Part shown: positions 17,720 to 26,865 of the stretch, in pieces
How the letters are laid out: the number at the start of each line of letters is the position of its first letter
Position numbering within the stretch: the stretch's first letter is position 1
Source of the DNA: Kiloniellaceae bacterium
GTDB lineage: Bacteria > Pseudomonadota > Alphaproteobacteria > Kiloniellales > Kiloniellaceae
Assembly (NCBI GenBank): GCA_021776195.1
Contig: JAJFGK010000112.1
Location: 1-64,000, forward strand
Direction of reading: 5' to 3'
Length of the DNA stretch: 64,000 nt
Position numbers and translations under genes: made by a program
Notes under the pieces: model-generated
What the model was told of the DNA's origin: nothing
The model's input: only the letters and a program-made list of their open reading frames with translations
Databases searched by the model: none

Positions 17720-18669
17720 GACCGGTCGCTTCCGCTTGTAGAGCCGGCCGCCGGCGCGTGCTGAGCGGAAGCCCTGGCCGAGGGGACCTCTGGCGCCGGA
17801 ATCTTGGCCAGCGTGTCGCCGGCCTTGTCGAGCGGCAGGGCGAAGCAACCGACCGATCGAACCTGGTCGATGACCCCCTCGCCACCCTGGAGATCGGCGA
17901 TGCGGGCGTCGTCGTCGGCGCAGTAGCCTTCGACCTCGACGAGATGAAGCTGACGGTCGGGCGCGTCATTCCACATCAGGCTGTCGAGACCGGTCAGACC
18001 GACCGCCGAGAGCGCCCGCAACAGGGCACCGCGCGAAAGCGCCTCGCGGGTTTCGACGATGAGGTAGGAATGGTCCTCGCCGCTGGCCTCCGGCTGGGTC
18101 AGGGACACCGCCAGCGCTTCCGGCCCTTCGGCCCTGCCGCTGCCATGAAAAAAGGGCAGCCGGGCGATGACGCGCGGTCTGCCCTCGCCACCCGAGGCCA
18201 ACGAGCGCCACCAAGGGTCGCGCGTGCCTTCCTCCGGCAGGGGCAGGATTCCGACCGTGGCGCGACCGTCGGTGATCGCGCGCATCACGCCCTGTTCGGA
18301 ACCGAAGGTCGCCAGGGGGGTCAGGCCGCCAAAATGATCGCGCGCCAGATGAGCCAGCGCCTGGTCGTTTTCCGGCGCCAACACGGCCAGGGCGAGAGGG
18401 CCCTGCATGGCGATAAAGGCGGAGATCAACTCGCGCCAGACCCTGACTACGACAGCCGAGGTCAGATCGCCCTGGTGGCGTCGCACCAGACGGCGGACCA
18501 CCTGGGCTTCGCGCCCGGGACGGAAATGCAGGCGTCCGGCCGCATCTTCCTTGGCCGTGGCGACCTGCTTTACCAGCGCGCTGCGCGCCATGATGAGATC
18601 GTGGATCTCGGCGTCGATCCGGTCGATCCTCTCTCTCAGGCCGTCCAGGCTGTTCGTCGATTCTGCCAT
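17716..18669 (-). CDS. Chorismate mutase with prephenate dehydratase-like C-terminal region
   Basis: A 317-residue protein starting with an AroQ-type chorismate mutase domain (about residues 6-90: RERIDRIDAEIHDLIMARS, then KQVATAKED and RPGREAQVVRRL), which turns chorismate into prephenate. The remainder resembles the prephenate dehydratase lobes of P-proteins (LAPENDQALAHLARDHFGG; FGSEQGVMRAI), then an ACT-like end (SYLIVETREALSRGALLRAL; LVEVEGYCADDD). I cannot find the dehydratase TRF catalytic motif, so the second domain is probably regulatory or degenerate. It leads the hisC-tyrA operon (ATGA overlap). The mutase call is firm; the fate of the second domain is inferred. Confidence 0.85.
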   Translation of the reverse strand: MAESTNSLDGLRERIDRIDAEIHDLIMARSALVKQVATAKEDAAGRLHFRPGREAQVVRRLVRRHQGDLTSAVVVRVWRELISAFIAMQGPLALAVLAPENDQALAHLARDHFGGLTPLATFGSEQGVMRAITDGRATVGILPLPEEGTRDPWWRSLASGGEGRPRVIARLPFFHGSGRAEGPEALAVSLTQPEASGEDHSYLIVETREALSRGALLRALSAVGLTGLDSLMWNDAPDRQLHLVEVEGYCADDDARIADLQGGEGVIDQVRSVGCFALPLDKAGDTLAKIPAPEVPSARASAQHAPAAGSTSGSDRS

Positions 18670-18919
18670 TGTCCTCGAATGCCTTCGCTTGAGCGCCGGT
18701 AGAGATAGTCTCTAAAAGCAGGTAAATCAAAGGGAAAGCGCGGATTGCGCCGGATCGCCCGTCGGGGCTTGCTTTTGTTGCCCGGTAGCCAAATATCTCC
18801 ACTGTCAACCGGTTCATACTTCGTGGCTTTGCCATTCGGCGCCGGGAATGGCCTAATGCGGCGAGAGACCGGGAGCCGGGCTGCGAGAGCGAATCGGACT
18901 GCGAGAGCGAGAACGGATC
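18670..18919. promoter_or_regulatory. Divergent regulatory gap between the aromatic operon and metA
   Basis: A 250-base gap holding promoters for both directions. Visible features are a small hairpin GAGA-TAG-TCTC near 18702-18712 and an 18-19 bp direct repeat, CTGCGAGAGCGAATCGGA / CTGCGAGAGCGAGAACGGA, at 18881-18917 just before the metA ATG. I looked for a SAM-II type riboswitch, common before metA in alphaproteobacteria, and did not recognise one. Confidence 0.45.
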
Positions 18920-19909
18920 ATGCCGATCACCATACCCAACGACCTGCCGGCCCGCCACGAACTGGAGGCCGAGGGACTTTCGGTGATACCGGAGAGCGAT
19001 GCGGTCCACCAGGATGTCCGGCCCCTGCGCATCGGCCTCTTGAACCTGATGCCGCAAAAAGAGCGGACCGAAACCCAACTGGCGCGGCTGATCGGCGCGA
19101 CCCCCTTGCAGGTCGAGCTGACCCTGGTGACCACGGCCTCCTATACGCCGACCAACGTGTCGCAAAAGCATATGCGCGACTTCTACCGGTCCTGGGACAG
19201 CGTCAAGAAAGAACATTTCGACGGCTTCATCATCACTGGCGCACCGGTCGAGCAGATGCCCTTCGAAGAGGTCTTCTATTGGGACGAGCTCACCGAAATC
19301 CTCGACTGGACCCAAAGCCACGTGACTCAGAGCCTGGGGCTTTGCTGGGGCGGACAGGCGGCGCTCTATCATTTTTACGGGGTGCCGAAGTATCAACTGC
19401 CGGCCAAGCTCTTCGGCGTCTTCGACCACAAGGTGGTGGCCGACAAGACCGATCTGCTGCGCGGCTTCAACGATGTCTTCCCGGTCCCGGTGTCGCGCCA
19501 CACCGAAGTCCGGCGCGAGGACATCCCGGTGGGGCCGGACATGACGATCCTGGCCGAGTCCGACGAGGCCGGGCTCTGCCTGATAGAAGACCGGGCCCGG
19601 CGCCACATCTACATGTTCAATCACCTGGAGTACGATGCCACGACCTTGCGCGACGAGTACGACCGGGATCGCAAGCTCGGCTTGGAGATCGACGTTCCCA
19701 GGCACTACTTTCCGAAAGACGACCCGCGCCAAACGCCCGTGAACCGTTGGCGCTCCCACGCCCATTTGATGATCGCCAACTGGATCAATGGGGTCTATCA
19801 GCAGACACCCTATGACCTCGGCCAGATTGCCCAAACGGAGACCGGCCGGGATGGCGTCTCGAAGGGCGGCGCCCGACCCGGCGGACCCGCGGTCCTCAAG
19901 TCCGGCTGA
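18920..19909 (+). CDS. metA: Homoserine O-acetyltransferase (MetA family)
   Basis: Acylates homoserine, the first committed step of methionine synthesis. The 329-residue protein shows the catalytic Cys142 in LGLCWGGQ and the His235/Glu237 pair in FNHLEYD, at the same positions as in E. coli MetA. Residue 111 (TGAPVE) is Glu. In this family Glu111 goes with acetyl-CoA and Gly111 with succinyl-CoA, so I predict an acetyltransferase despite the MetA name. The C-terminus has about 30 extra low-complexity residues. It ends inside the convergent methyltransferase gene (14-base overlap). Confidence 0.93.
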   Translation: MPITIPNDLPARHELEAEGLSVIPESDAVHQDVRPLRIGLLNLMPQKERTETQLARLIGATPLQVELTLVTTASYTPTNVSQKHMRDFYRSWDSVKKEHFDGFIITGAPVEQMPFEEVFYWDELTEILDWTQSHVTQSLGLCWGGQAALYHFYGVPKYQLPAKLFGVFDHKVVADKTDLLRGFNDVFPVPVSRHTEVRREDIPVGPDMTILAESDEAGLCLIEDRARRHIYMFNHLEYDATTLRDEYDRDRKLGLEIDVPRHYFPKDDPRQTPVNRWRSHAHLMIANWINGVYQQTPYDLGQIAQTETGRDGVSKGGARPGGPAVLKSG

Positions 19910-20639
19910 GCGTCCGGCCCGCCGCCTGGGGTGCCGGGATCAGGATCGGCCGTCGCACGCGACGCAGCGCCTTATTCGCAGAGGCGGCATAGATTTGCTT
20001 GCCGGCCTCGATCATCACCACGCCGGAGACCTGTGGAAAGAAGCGGGCGCCCATGCGTTCCCAAGCCGGCGCCGTGCGCAGCAGCGCGCGCGACCTTGTC
20101 GGCGGCAAGAACAGCGCGCGCTCGGTCCGGGTCGGGGTGAAACGATGGTCCCGCAGGCGGCGCGACAACTGCGAGGCCGAATAGGGATGACCCCAGCCAA
20201 AGGGCGTGCGATCCAATCGCGCCCAGATACCGCGCCGGTTCGGTGCCACCACCAGGAGCCGGCCTTCGCCGGTCAGAACACGCCAAACCTCGTCCAACAT
20301 GGCGCGCAGGTGATCGCTGCTCTCGAAGGCATGGACCATCAGCACACGGTCGACCGAGTAGTCGGGCAGCGGCAGTTCGCATTCGTCGATCAGGGCGACC
20401 CGGCTGGGCCCCTCCGGCGGCCAGTGCAGCACGCCCTGCTGGGCGGGCATGAAGCCCAGGACACGCTCGGCGTCGCCGAGATACTGGCGCAGAAATGGCG
20501 TGGCATAGCCGATTCCGACCAGGTTGAGGCCGCTCAGACGCGGCCAGATCGAGCGCACGCCACGCCGGATCATATGCCGGCTGACCTGGCCGAGCTGGCT
20601 TTCGTAGAAGTCCCTGAGATCGACGACATCGTGCCACAT
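19896..20639 (-). CDS. Class I SAM-dependent methyltransferase
   Basis: A 247-residue protein with a methyltransferase-11 type fold: LVGIGYATPFLR as the SAM-binding glycine loop, ALIDECELPLPDYSVDRVLMVHAFE as the acidic loop, and LRAMLDEVWRVLTGEGRLLVVAPN. This arrangement is common in alphaproteobacterial proteins next to glyoxalase or metabolic genes. The glycine loop is short of the usual GxGxG and the target is unknown. ATG 20639 gives MWHDVVDLRDFYES, the conserved family beginning. It converges on metA, whose C-terminus overlaps it. Confidence 0.8.
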   Translation of the reverse strand: MWHDVVDLRDFYESQLGQVSRHMIRRGVRSIWPRLSGLNLVGIGYATPFLRQYLGDAERVLGFMPAQQGVLHWPPEGPSRVALIDECELPLPDYSVDRVLMVHAFESSDHLRAMLDEVWRVLTGEGRLLVVAPNRRGIWARLDRTPFGWGHPYSASQLSRRLRDHRFTPTRTERALFLPPTRSRALLRTAPAWERMGARFFPQVSGVVMIEAGKQIYAASANKALRRVRRPILIPAPQAAGRTLSRT

Positions 20640-20737
20640 GGCCACTAGCTTAACATGAACCTCTGGCGGCTTGGTAAAGGATCTTGGATACGTGTAGAGT
20701 CCGCTAAACCGCACCGCCTCCAGAGGATTTGACCATC

Positions 20738-21349
20738 ATGAAACTCTTCTATTCCGCCACCAGTCCCTTCGTCCGCCGCTGCCTGGTCTGCGCCATCGAG
20801 GCGGGGCTGGACGATCAGATCGAGCGGATCGTCACCAATCCCGGAAGTCCGGACAGCGACATCATGAAGAACAACCCTCTGGGCAAGGTCCCGGCCTTGA
20901 CCATCGACGAGGGAGCCACGCTCTGCGATTCGATCGTCATCTGCCTCTATCTGGATTCTCTCAGCCCGAGAACCAGCCTGGTGCCGTCGGAAGGGCCGGC
21001 GCGCTGGAACGTGCTCAACATCGCCGCGCTCTGCGAGGGCGTGATGGATGCTGGGGTCAGCCGGGTGGGCGAGAACCGGGCACGGCCCGAACATCTGCGT
21101 TGGTCCGGCTGGCACGAGCGCCAGCGCGGCAAGATCGAGGCGGTCTGCGATGCCATGGAACGCGAGGCTGCGGCCCGCCAGTTGGAGGGCGTCGACCTGG
21201 GCACCATCACGCTCGGCTGCGCCTTGGGTTACCTCGACCTGCGCTTCGCCGACGAGCCCTGGCGTGAGGGCCGCCCCGCGCTGACGGCCTGGTACGAGAC
21301 CTTCGCGGCCCGGCCCTCGATGCAGGCCACGGTGCCGCCCGGCTCATAG
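20738..21349 (+). CDS. gst: Glutathione S-transferase family protein
   Basis: A 203-residue GST: thioredoxin-like N-terminal domain (MKLFYSATSPFVRRCLVCA, with the Ser that activates glutathione; NPLGKVPALTID with cis-Pro; then DSIVICLYLD) and a helical C-terminal domain ending in WYETFAARPSMQAT. It should act in the cytoplasm on electrophiles or as a reductase. ATG 20738 has AGAGGA ten bases upstream; the TTG at 20729 is less likely. It converges on the NUDIX gene across 12 bases. Confidence 0.88.
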   Translation: MKLFYSATSPFVRRCLVCAIEAGLDDQIERIVTNPGSPDSDIMKNNPLGKVPALTIDEGATLCDSIVICLYLDSLSPRTSLVPSEGPARWNVLNIAALCEGVMDAGVSRVGENRARPEHLRWSGWHERQRGKIEAVCDAMEREAAARQLEGVDLGTITLGCALGYLDLRFADEPWREGRPALTAWYETFAARPSMQATVPPGS

Positions 21350-21361
21350 TCGAGAGCACTT

Positions 21362-21808
21362 CTATTCGATGGCCGCTGCGCGTTGCAAGGCCAGGTCGAT
21401 GATGCGCCGGGTCTCGCTCCAGAGCTGGAGGGCATCGAGTTCCTCGGGCGCGGTCCAGCGCACCGCGGCGGCATCGCTGGCCGCAAGCGCGGCGCCGCCA
21501 CGCCACAGGCCGAGAAAGTCGACCAGACTGTAGTGATAGACGAGGGCGCCGGCGTCGTCGCGGCTGATCGAATCGACGACGTCCAGCAGCCCCGCGATCT
21601 CGACCGTCAGCCCGGTTTCCTCGCGCACCTCGCGCTGGGCCGCTTCGGCCAGCCGCTCGCCCAGTTCCTGGCGTCCGCCGGGCAACGACCACTGGCCGGT
21701 CCGCGGCGGCTTGCCGCGGCGGACCAACAGAACTTCCCGACCCGACTCCGTCGGCCTGACGACCACCACGCCGACGCCGACCACCGGACGCTCCGGGTAG
21801 GCGCTCAC
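21362..21808 (-). CDS. NUDIX hydrolase
   Basis: A 148-residue NUDIX protein. The NUDIX box GX5EX7REUXEEXGU is complete: GRQELGERLAEAAQREVREETGL at about residues 45-67 in short pieces GRQELGE, REVREETGL. It hydrolyses some nucleoside diphosphate linked to X; substrate unknown, with ADP-ribose or NADH-like compounds possible. GTG 21808 lies four bases after the phaB stop, so it is probably the last gene of the phaA-phaB transcript. No membrane or signal segment. Confidence 0.86.
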   Translation of the reverse strand: MSAYPERPVVGVGVVVVRPTESGREVLLVRRGKPPRTGQWSLPGGRQELGERLAEAAQREVREETGLTVEIAGLLDVVDSISRDDAGALVYHYSLVDFLGLWRGGAALAASDAAAVRWTAPEELDALQLWSETRRIIDLALQRAAAIE

Positions 21809-21812
21809 GAGG

Positions 21813-22538
21813 TTACGCCATGTACTGGCCGCCGTTGGCCGAAAGGGTCGACCCGGTGATGAAACCGGAGCCCTCGGCGGCGAGGAAGACGACGCACTGG
21901 GCGATCTCTTCCGGCTCGCCCAGTCGGCCGACCGGGATCTGCGGTATGATCTTGGTGTTGAGCACATCTTCGGGAATGGCGCGAACCATCTCGGTGCCGA
22001 TATAGCCCGGGGCCACGACATTGACGGTGATCCCCTTGAAGGCGTTTTCCTGGGCCAGCGCCTTGGAGAAGCCGATCAGGCCAGCCTTGGCGGCGGAATA
22101 GTTGGCCTGGCCCATCTGGCCCTTCTGACCGTTGATCGACGCGATGTTGACGATTCGGCCATAGCTCCTGGCCCGCATGCCTTCGATGACATTGCGGCAC
22201 ATGTTGAAGGCGGAATCGAGATTGGTGGCGATCACCGCGCTCCAGTTCTCGACCGTCATACGATGGCACATACCGTCGCGGGTGATGCCGGCGTTGTTGA
22301 CCAGCACGTCGGTCGGTCCCTGGTCGGCCTCGATCTTGGCGATGCCCTCCTGACAGGCAGCGAAATCGCCGACATCCCACTTGTAGGCGGTAATGCCATG
22401 GGTCTCGCTGAAGATCGCGGCGGCTTCTTCGTTGCCGGCATAGTTGACCGCCACCTGATAGCCGGCCTCCTTCAAGGCCACGGCGATTGCCGCGCCAATT
22501 CCCCGGGTTCCGCCCGTCACTATTGCTGTACGTGCCAT
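21813..22538 (-). CDS. phaB: Acetoacetyl-CoA reductase
   Basis: NADPH-dependent short-chain dehydrogenase that reduces acetoacetyl-CoA to (R)-3-hydroxybutyryl-CoA, the monomer for PHB. The 241-residue protein starts MARTAIVTGGTRGIG (NADP-binding TGxxxGIG), then LVNNAGITRDG and the catalytic Ser/Tyr/Lys in NIASINGQKGQ and ANYSAAKAG. GSTLSANGGQYM is the expected family end. ATG 22538 has GAGGG upstream. It follows the Ntn-hydrolase and phaA genes on the same strand. Confidence 0.93.
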   Translation of the reverse strand: MARTAIVTGGTRGIGAAIAVALKEAGYQVAVNYAGNEEAAAIFSETHGITAYKWDVGDFAACQEGIAKIEADQGPTDVLVNNAGITRDGMCHRMTVENWSAVIATNLDSAFNMCRNVIEGMRARSYGRIVNIASINGQKGQMGQANYSAAKAGLIGFSKALAQENAFKGITVNVVAPGYIGTEMVRAIPEDVLNTKIIPQIPVGRLGEPEEIAQCVVFLAAEGSGFITGSTLSANGGQYMA

Positions 22539-22591
22539 GTGAACGCCCTCTTTTCTATGTTTGCCGGTTCCGCTCTTCGTCAGACCCGCGA

Positions 22592-23674
22592 TCAATCCGC
22601 CACGGTCCTTCGCGCTACAGTTTCGCACGAGCGCGGATCTCGATCCAGAGCCCTCGGGCAGGCCGCGGCAAGATCGAAGACCGCGGTCGCCGCGCCGTCC
22701 TTTTCATAGCCGCGCAGCAGAAGCTGGCCGCTGGCCGCGTTGGCAACCAGGGCGAGACGGGTATCGGGGTTCAAGATCCCGCCATCGAGCCATTCGAACC
22801 CGCTGGCGACCCGGCCGCAGTGATCTGCCATCCGCGCCAGACGTGCCTGGCTCTGGCGCCCGCGTGGCCGGCCGCGCAGATGTGGCGACAGCCAGTGGTT
22901 GGCGACCGCCGCCGGGTCGCGGTGGACGAAGGCCTGATCCTCCAGGCGCTCGATCACGCAAGCCTCGCCGGGCTCGAGCCCGGCCAGGGTATAGAAGACG
23001 GGAAGCGCGATCGGGGTTGTCATGAGGCGTTCCTTCGCCTCGGCAAAGCTCGTGCAGTCCTCGCAAACCTGGCGCAGCAGATGGGCCGGCGCAATGCGAT
23101 CGCCGGAAAAGGTGCGGCGGCGGCTGACCAGCCAATCGGCCAACCGCGGGCGCGGCAGCCAGGCCGGACCGCGGCGCAGGACCGGCGCCTGGTTGATGGC
23201 GACGCAAAACCGGTCCGGTGCCATGGCGCTGACCACGCCCAGGTAGCCTGGCCAGGTGACATTGTAGAACGCGCCGGCGGCCCCTTCCTGCTGCAGCACA
23301 ACGAGCTGGCGGCCAAGGCCGTGAAAGGGCCAATCGAGGGTGCGCAGCAGTCTGACACCGGCGGCGGCGGGATCCGGCCCCGCCGAGGTGGTGCAGCCCC
23401 ATTCGTAGGCATAGTTCATGAACCAGAGGCCGCGCGGCAGGGGCAGACTCGCGGCCCGTTCAACCTCGGCCAGATAGGGGCCGCCGGCCCGCCGCGCCCA
23501 GCGCGCCGACCAGCGGTCGAGCAGGCTCACCGGCCAGCCGCCGAACTGCCGCCGCCCGGCGGCAATGAGTTCCGCCGCCTGATCGGGCGCGCCTTCGGCC
23601 AAGGCGAGTGGACCCGCCCGGCCCACGGTGATCAGGGGTACGGCGACCGGGGGTATGGCGGGGCTTTCCGGCAT
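22592..23674 (-). CDS. Acid ceramidase/NAAA-like Ntn hydrolase
   Basis: A 360-residue protein that I place in the choloylglycine hydrolase/NAAA/acid ceramidase group of N-terminal nucleophile amidases. Matching features are the candidate nucleophile Cys in EWGCTTSAGPD, then LLRTLDWPF, TWPGYLGVVSAMAPDRFCVAIN, and TSFAEAKERLMTTPIALPVFYTL with ACVIER. The Cys is about 94 residues in, so a propeptide would have to be removed. There is no clear signal peptide. It lies between phaA (50 bases away) and phaB (53 bases away) on the same strand, which suggests cotranscription with PHA genes. The substrate is unknown: an N-acyl amide is the family norm. Confidence 0.65.
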   Translation of the reverse strand: MPESPAIPPVAVPLITVGRAGPLALAEGAPDQAAELIAAGRRQFGGWPVSLLDRWSARWARRAGGPYLAEVERAASLPLPRGLWFMNYAYEWGCTTSAGPDPAAAGVRLLRTLDWPFHGLGRQLVVLQQEGAAGAFYNVTWPGYLGVVSAMAPDRFCVAINQAPVLRRGPAWLPRPRLADWLVSRRRTFSGDRIAPAHLLRQVCEDCTSFAEAKERLMTTPIALPVFYTLAGLEPGEACVIERLEDQAFVHRDPAAVANHWLSPHLRGRPRGRQSQARLARMADHCGRVASGFEWLDGGILNPDTRLALVANAASGQLLLRGYEKDGAATAVFDLAAACPRALDRDPRSCETVARRTVAD

Positions 23675-23724
23675 CGCGGCCGCGCCGGCCTAGGCCAGGC
23701 GCTGGATGCGGTCCGGGGAAGGTC

Positions 23725-24897
<1,173 letters not shown>

Positions 24898-25055
24898 AGT
24901 GGAGTACTCCTGTGCTGAGCCCCGATGAATGGGGAGAGGCTTGGGAAAGCGGCGTCGGGCACCCTGCCGCCCGGCCTGGAAAGTGGGGCGACGGCACGGC
25001 ATTGCTGCGCCGCAGCAAAGTCTTCGCGAGATATAGCGCGAGATCAGCTAGCATT

Positions 25056-26345
25056 TCAAGCCCTGCTGTTGTCTCGCCCGGTTTTTCGTGGGCCCTTGGC
25101 TCCTCTCGCACCCTTGGTTTTTTTCGAGCTCTTGGTCTCTTGCCGGGCCGTTGCCTTCTTTCGCGGTGTCGTTGTCGATTTAGCGCGACCCTTTCGCCCG
25201 GGCGCGCTGTCCCTCTCGGCCAGCCAGGCCGCCAGGGGTTGCCAGACCCGGCTTTCGGCGTGGCGGCTGACGATCATGCCGATATGGCCCACCGGCGGCG
25301 TCTCGACCCGGCAGTCCGGCAAGGCCGCGCCCAGGGCGGCGGCCGAGGCCGGCGGGACAATCCGGTCGCGCGACGGCACCAGGCAGAGGCTCGGCAGTTT
25401 CAATCGCGACGGCCGCATCGGCACGCCCGCGATCCGCCAGCACGCGCGCCCCGGCGTGTTCTCGCCGTACCATTCCAGCAGGCACTCCCGCGCCGTGGGG
25501 CCGGCCAGCGGCACCCCGTCGTTCAGCCAGTCCTCCAGCGCCACGAAGGCTTCCGCCGCGGGGCTTCGCGGATCGAGCGCCCCGAACGCGAGGAACTTGC
25601 GCACCGCCAGGACCGGGTCGAGCGCCGCAAAAAGACTTTGAATGGCGTCGGTCGGGAGCTCCCCGGTCGCCTCGATGACTGGCAAGAGACCGCGCCCCGT
25701 GGCTGCCAACATGCGCGCCTGGAGCTCGGACTCGGCGTGAAAGTCCCAGGGCGTGGCCAACAGCACCAGACCGCAAAGCCGCTCGGTCCGGAGCTGCGCC
25801 AGAGCCAGAGCGAGCAAGCCGCCCATGCAGTAGCCGATCGCCACCGGCCGGCGCCCCCAGTGCGCCGCGGCGACATCGAAAGCGGCGACCAGACGCTCCG
25901 CGATGTAGGCGGTCAGGTCGAAGCCGCGCTCGGCCTCACCCGGCGCATCCCAATCGACCAGAATTACCGGGTGACCGCGCGCGGCCAGCCAACGGGCCAG
26001 GGAACGGCCCGGCATCAGATCGAGGATCGTTGCCCGGTTGATCAGCGAGGGGACCAGAAAAACCGGCGCCAGACTCGTCCGACCGCCGGGCTGAAATTCG
26101 AGTAGCCGGGTCGTGCCTTCGCGCCAGAGGACGCGCGGCGCAAACTCATCCCAGGGGATCAGGTCGCGGCTGTAGGGATGGTTCCGATAGCGCTCGATGG
26201 CATCCAGAAAGGCCGCACCGCGCCGGGCGACCGCGTCACCCAGCGCCCTTGTCAGACTTTCGGGGCTTGCGTCCCCCGCCTGATGGAGAAGCGCCTCGGC
26301 CCGCGCCCTGAGGGCGGAACTCGAGGGCCGCCAACCGCTTTTCAA
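25056..26345 (-). CDS. phaC: Poly(3-hydroxyalkanoate) polymerase subunit PhaC (class III-like)
   Basis: Alpha/beta-hydrolase that polymerises 3-hydroxyacyl-CoA. The lipase-box variant GYCMGG carries the nucleophile Cys; the Asp is in SRDRIVPP and the His in VGHIGMIV. The core of about 360 residues is the short class III/IV size, not the 560-600 of class I. A C-terminal Lys/Arg/Ala-rich tail (KGRAKSTTTPRKK and onward) may bind DNA or granules. The start is uncertain: no ATG, GTG or TTG exists in frame between 26342 and the conserved FLDAIERYRNHPY, so TTG 26345 is the nearest; TTG 26354, GTG 26393 and ATG 26429 are alternatives. All overlap the PhaE-like gene by at least 110 bases. Confidence 0.8.
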   Translation of the reverse strand: MKSGWRPSSSALRARAEALLHQAGDASPESLTRALGDAVARRGAAFLDAIERYRNHPYSRDLIPWDEFAPRVLWREGTTRLLEFQPGGRTSLAPVFLVPSLINRATILDLMPGRSLARWLAARGHPVILVDWDAPGEAERGFDLTAYIAERLVAAFDVAAAHWGRRPVAIGYCMGGLLALALAQLRTERLCGLVLLATPWDFHAESELQARMLAATGRGLLPVIEATGELPTDAIQSLFAALDPVLAVRKFLAFGALDPRSPAAEAFVALEDWLNDGVPLAGPTARECLLEWYGENTPGRACWRIAGVPMRPSRLKLPSLCLVPSRDRIVPPASAAALGAALPDCRVETPPVGHIGMIVSRHAESRVWQPLAAWLAERDSAPGRKGRAKSTTTPRKKATARQETKSSKKTKGARGAKGPRKTGRDNSRA

Positions 26346-26637
26346 GAGCGTCAAGGCGGCCGGCGACCCGCTCCAGGTCGCCGTCGCGCTCACCAGGTGG
26401 AGCGGCAGGGGGCGTGGGCCCTGGCGCATCAGGCGCGCCGGTTTCGGCGGCTCGAAGCGCCAGGCCGATCGCGCCGCTCCACTGCCGCAGCCAATCCGCC
26501 TGATCCGCACCCGCGACACCGAGCGGCGCGGCCCAGACTGCCAACAGGGCCGGATCGCTGGACAGGGCGGTCACCTGGTCCTGCCAGAAATCGAGGAAAT
26601 CCTGCGCCCAGCGCTCCAGTTCCTTTTCATCGGTCAT
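26236..26637 (-). CDS. phaE: PhaE-like small subunit of PHA synthase
   Basis: A 133-residue protein beginning MTDEKELERWAQDFLDFWQ, then a hydrophobic-aromatic helix region (LLAVWAAPLG; WLRQWSGAIG), a Pro-rich linker, and a heptad-like helix (LERVAGRLDALEKRLAALE). This resembles PhaE of class III synthases, which binds PhaC through a C-terminal coiled coil, though it is much shorter than typical PhaE. It ends in a basic tail. The gene directly precedes and overlaps phaC, which is the main argument for the role. It diverges from phaR. Confidence 0.6.
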   Translation of the reverse strand: MTDEKELERWAQDFLDFWQDQVTALSSDPALLAVWAAPLGVAGADQADWLRQWSGAIGLALRAAETGAPDAPGPTPPAAPPGERDGDLERVAGRLDALEKRLAALEFRPQGAGRGASPSGGGRKPRKSDKGAG

Positions 26638-26865
26638 GGGCGATCACTATAACCAGGGCAACGACGTGAGACCAGCGCCGCCGGCGGAGCGGTCGGTCGC
26701 GCGGGGGTCCGGACCAACATGCCGTAGGCGCACCGCGGCCCCGTCGGAGGATGACCGGGAAGGCGACCCGGGGCGTTGACAGATCTTGTCGCGGCGCAGC
26801 AAAATGAGCCCTTGGCCGCGCCGCGGGCGAAGAATCAGGCGAAGACCAGAGGAAGGCGAAGACTT

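Noticed and set aside
18670..18919. SAM-II riboswitch before metA
   Set aside because: Expected by habit of the group, but I could not match its conserved bases or pseudoknot to this sequence. A covariance search would settle it.
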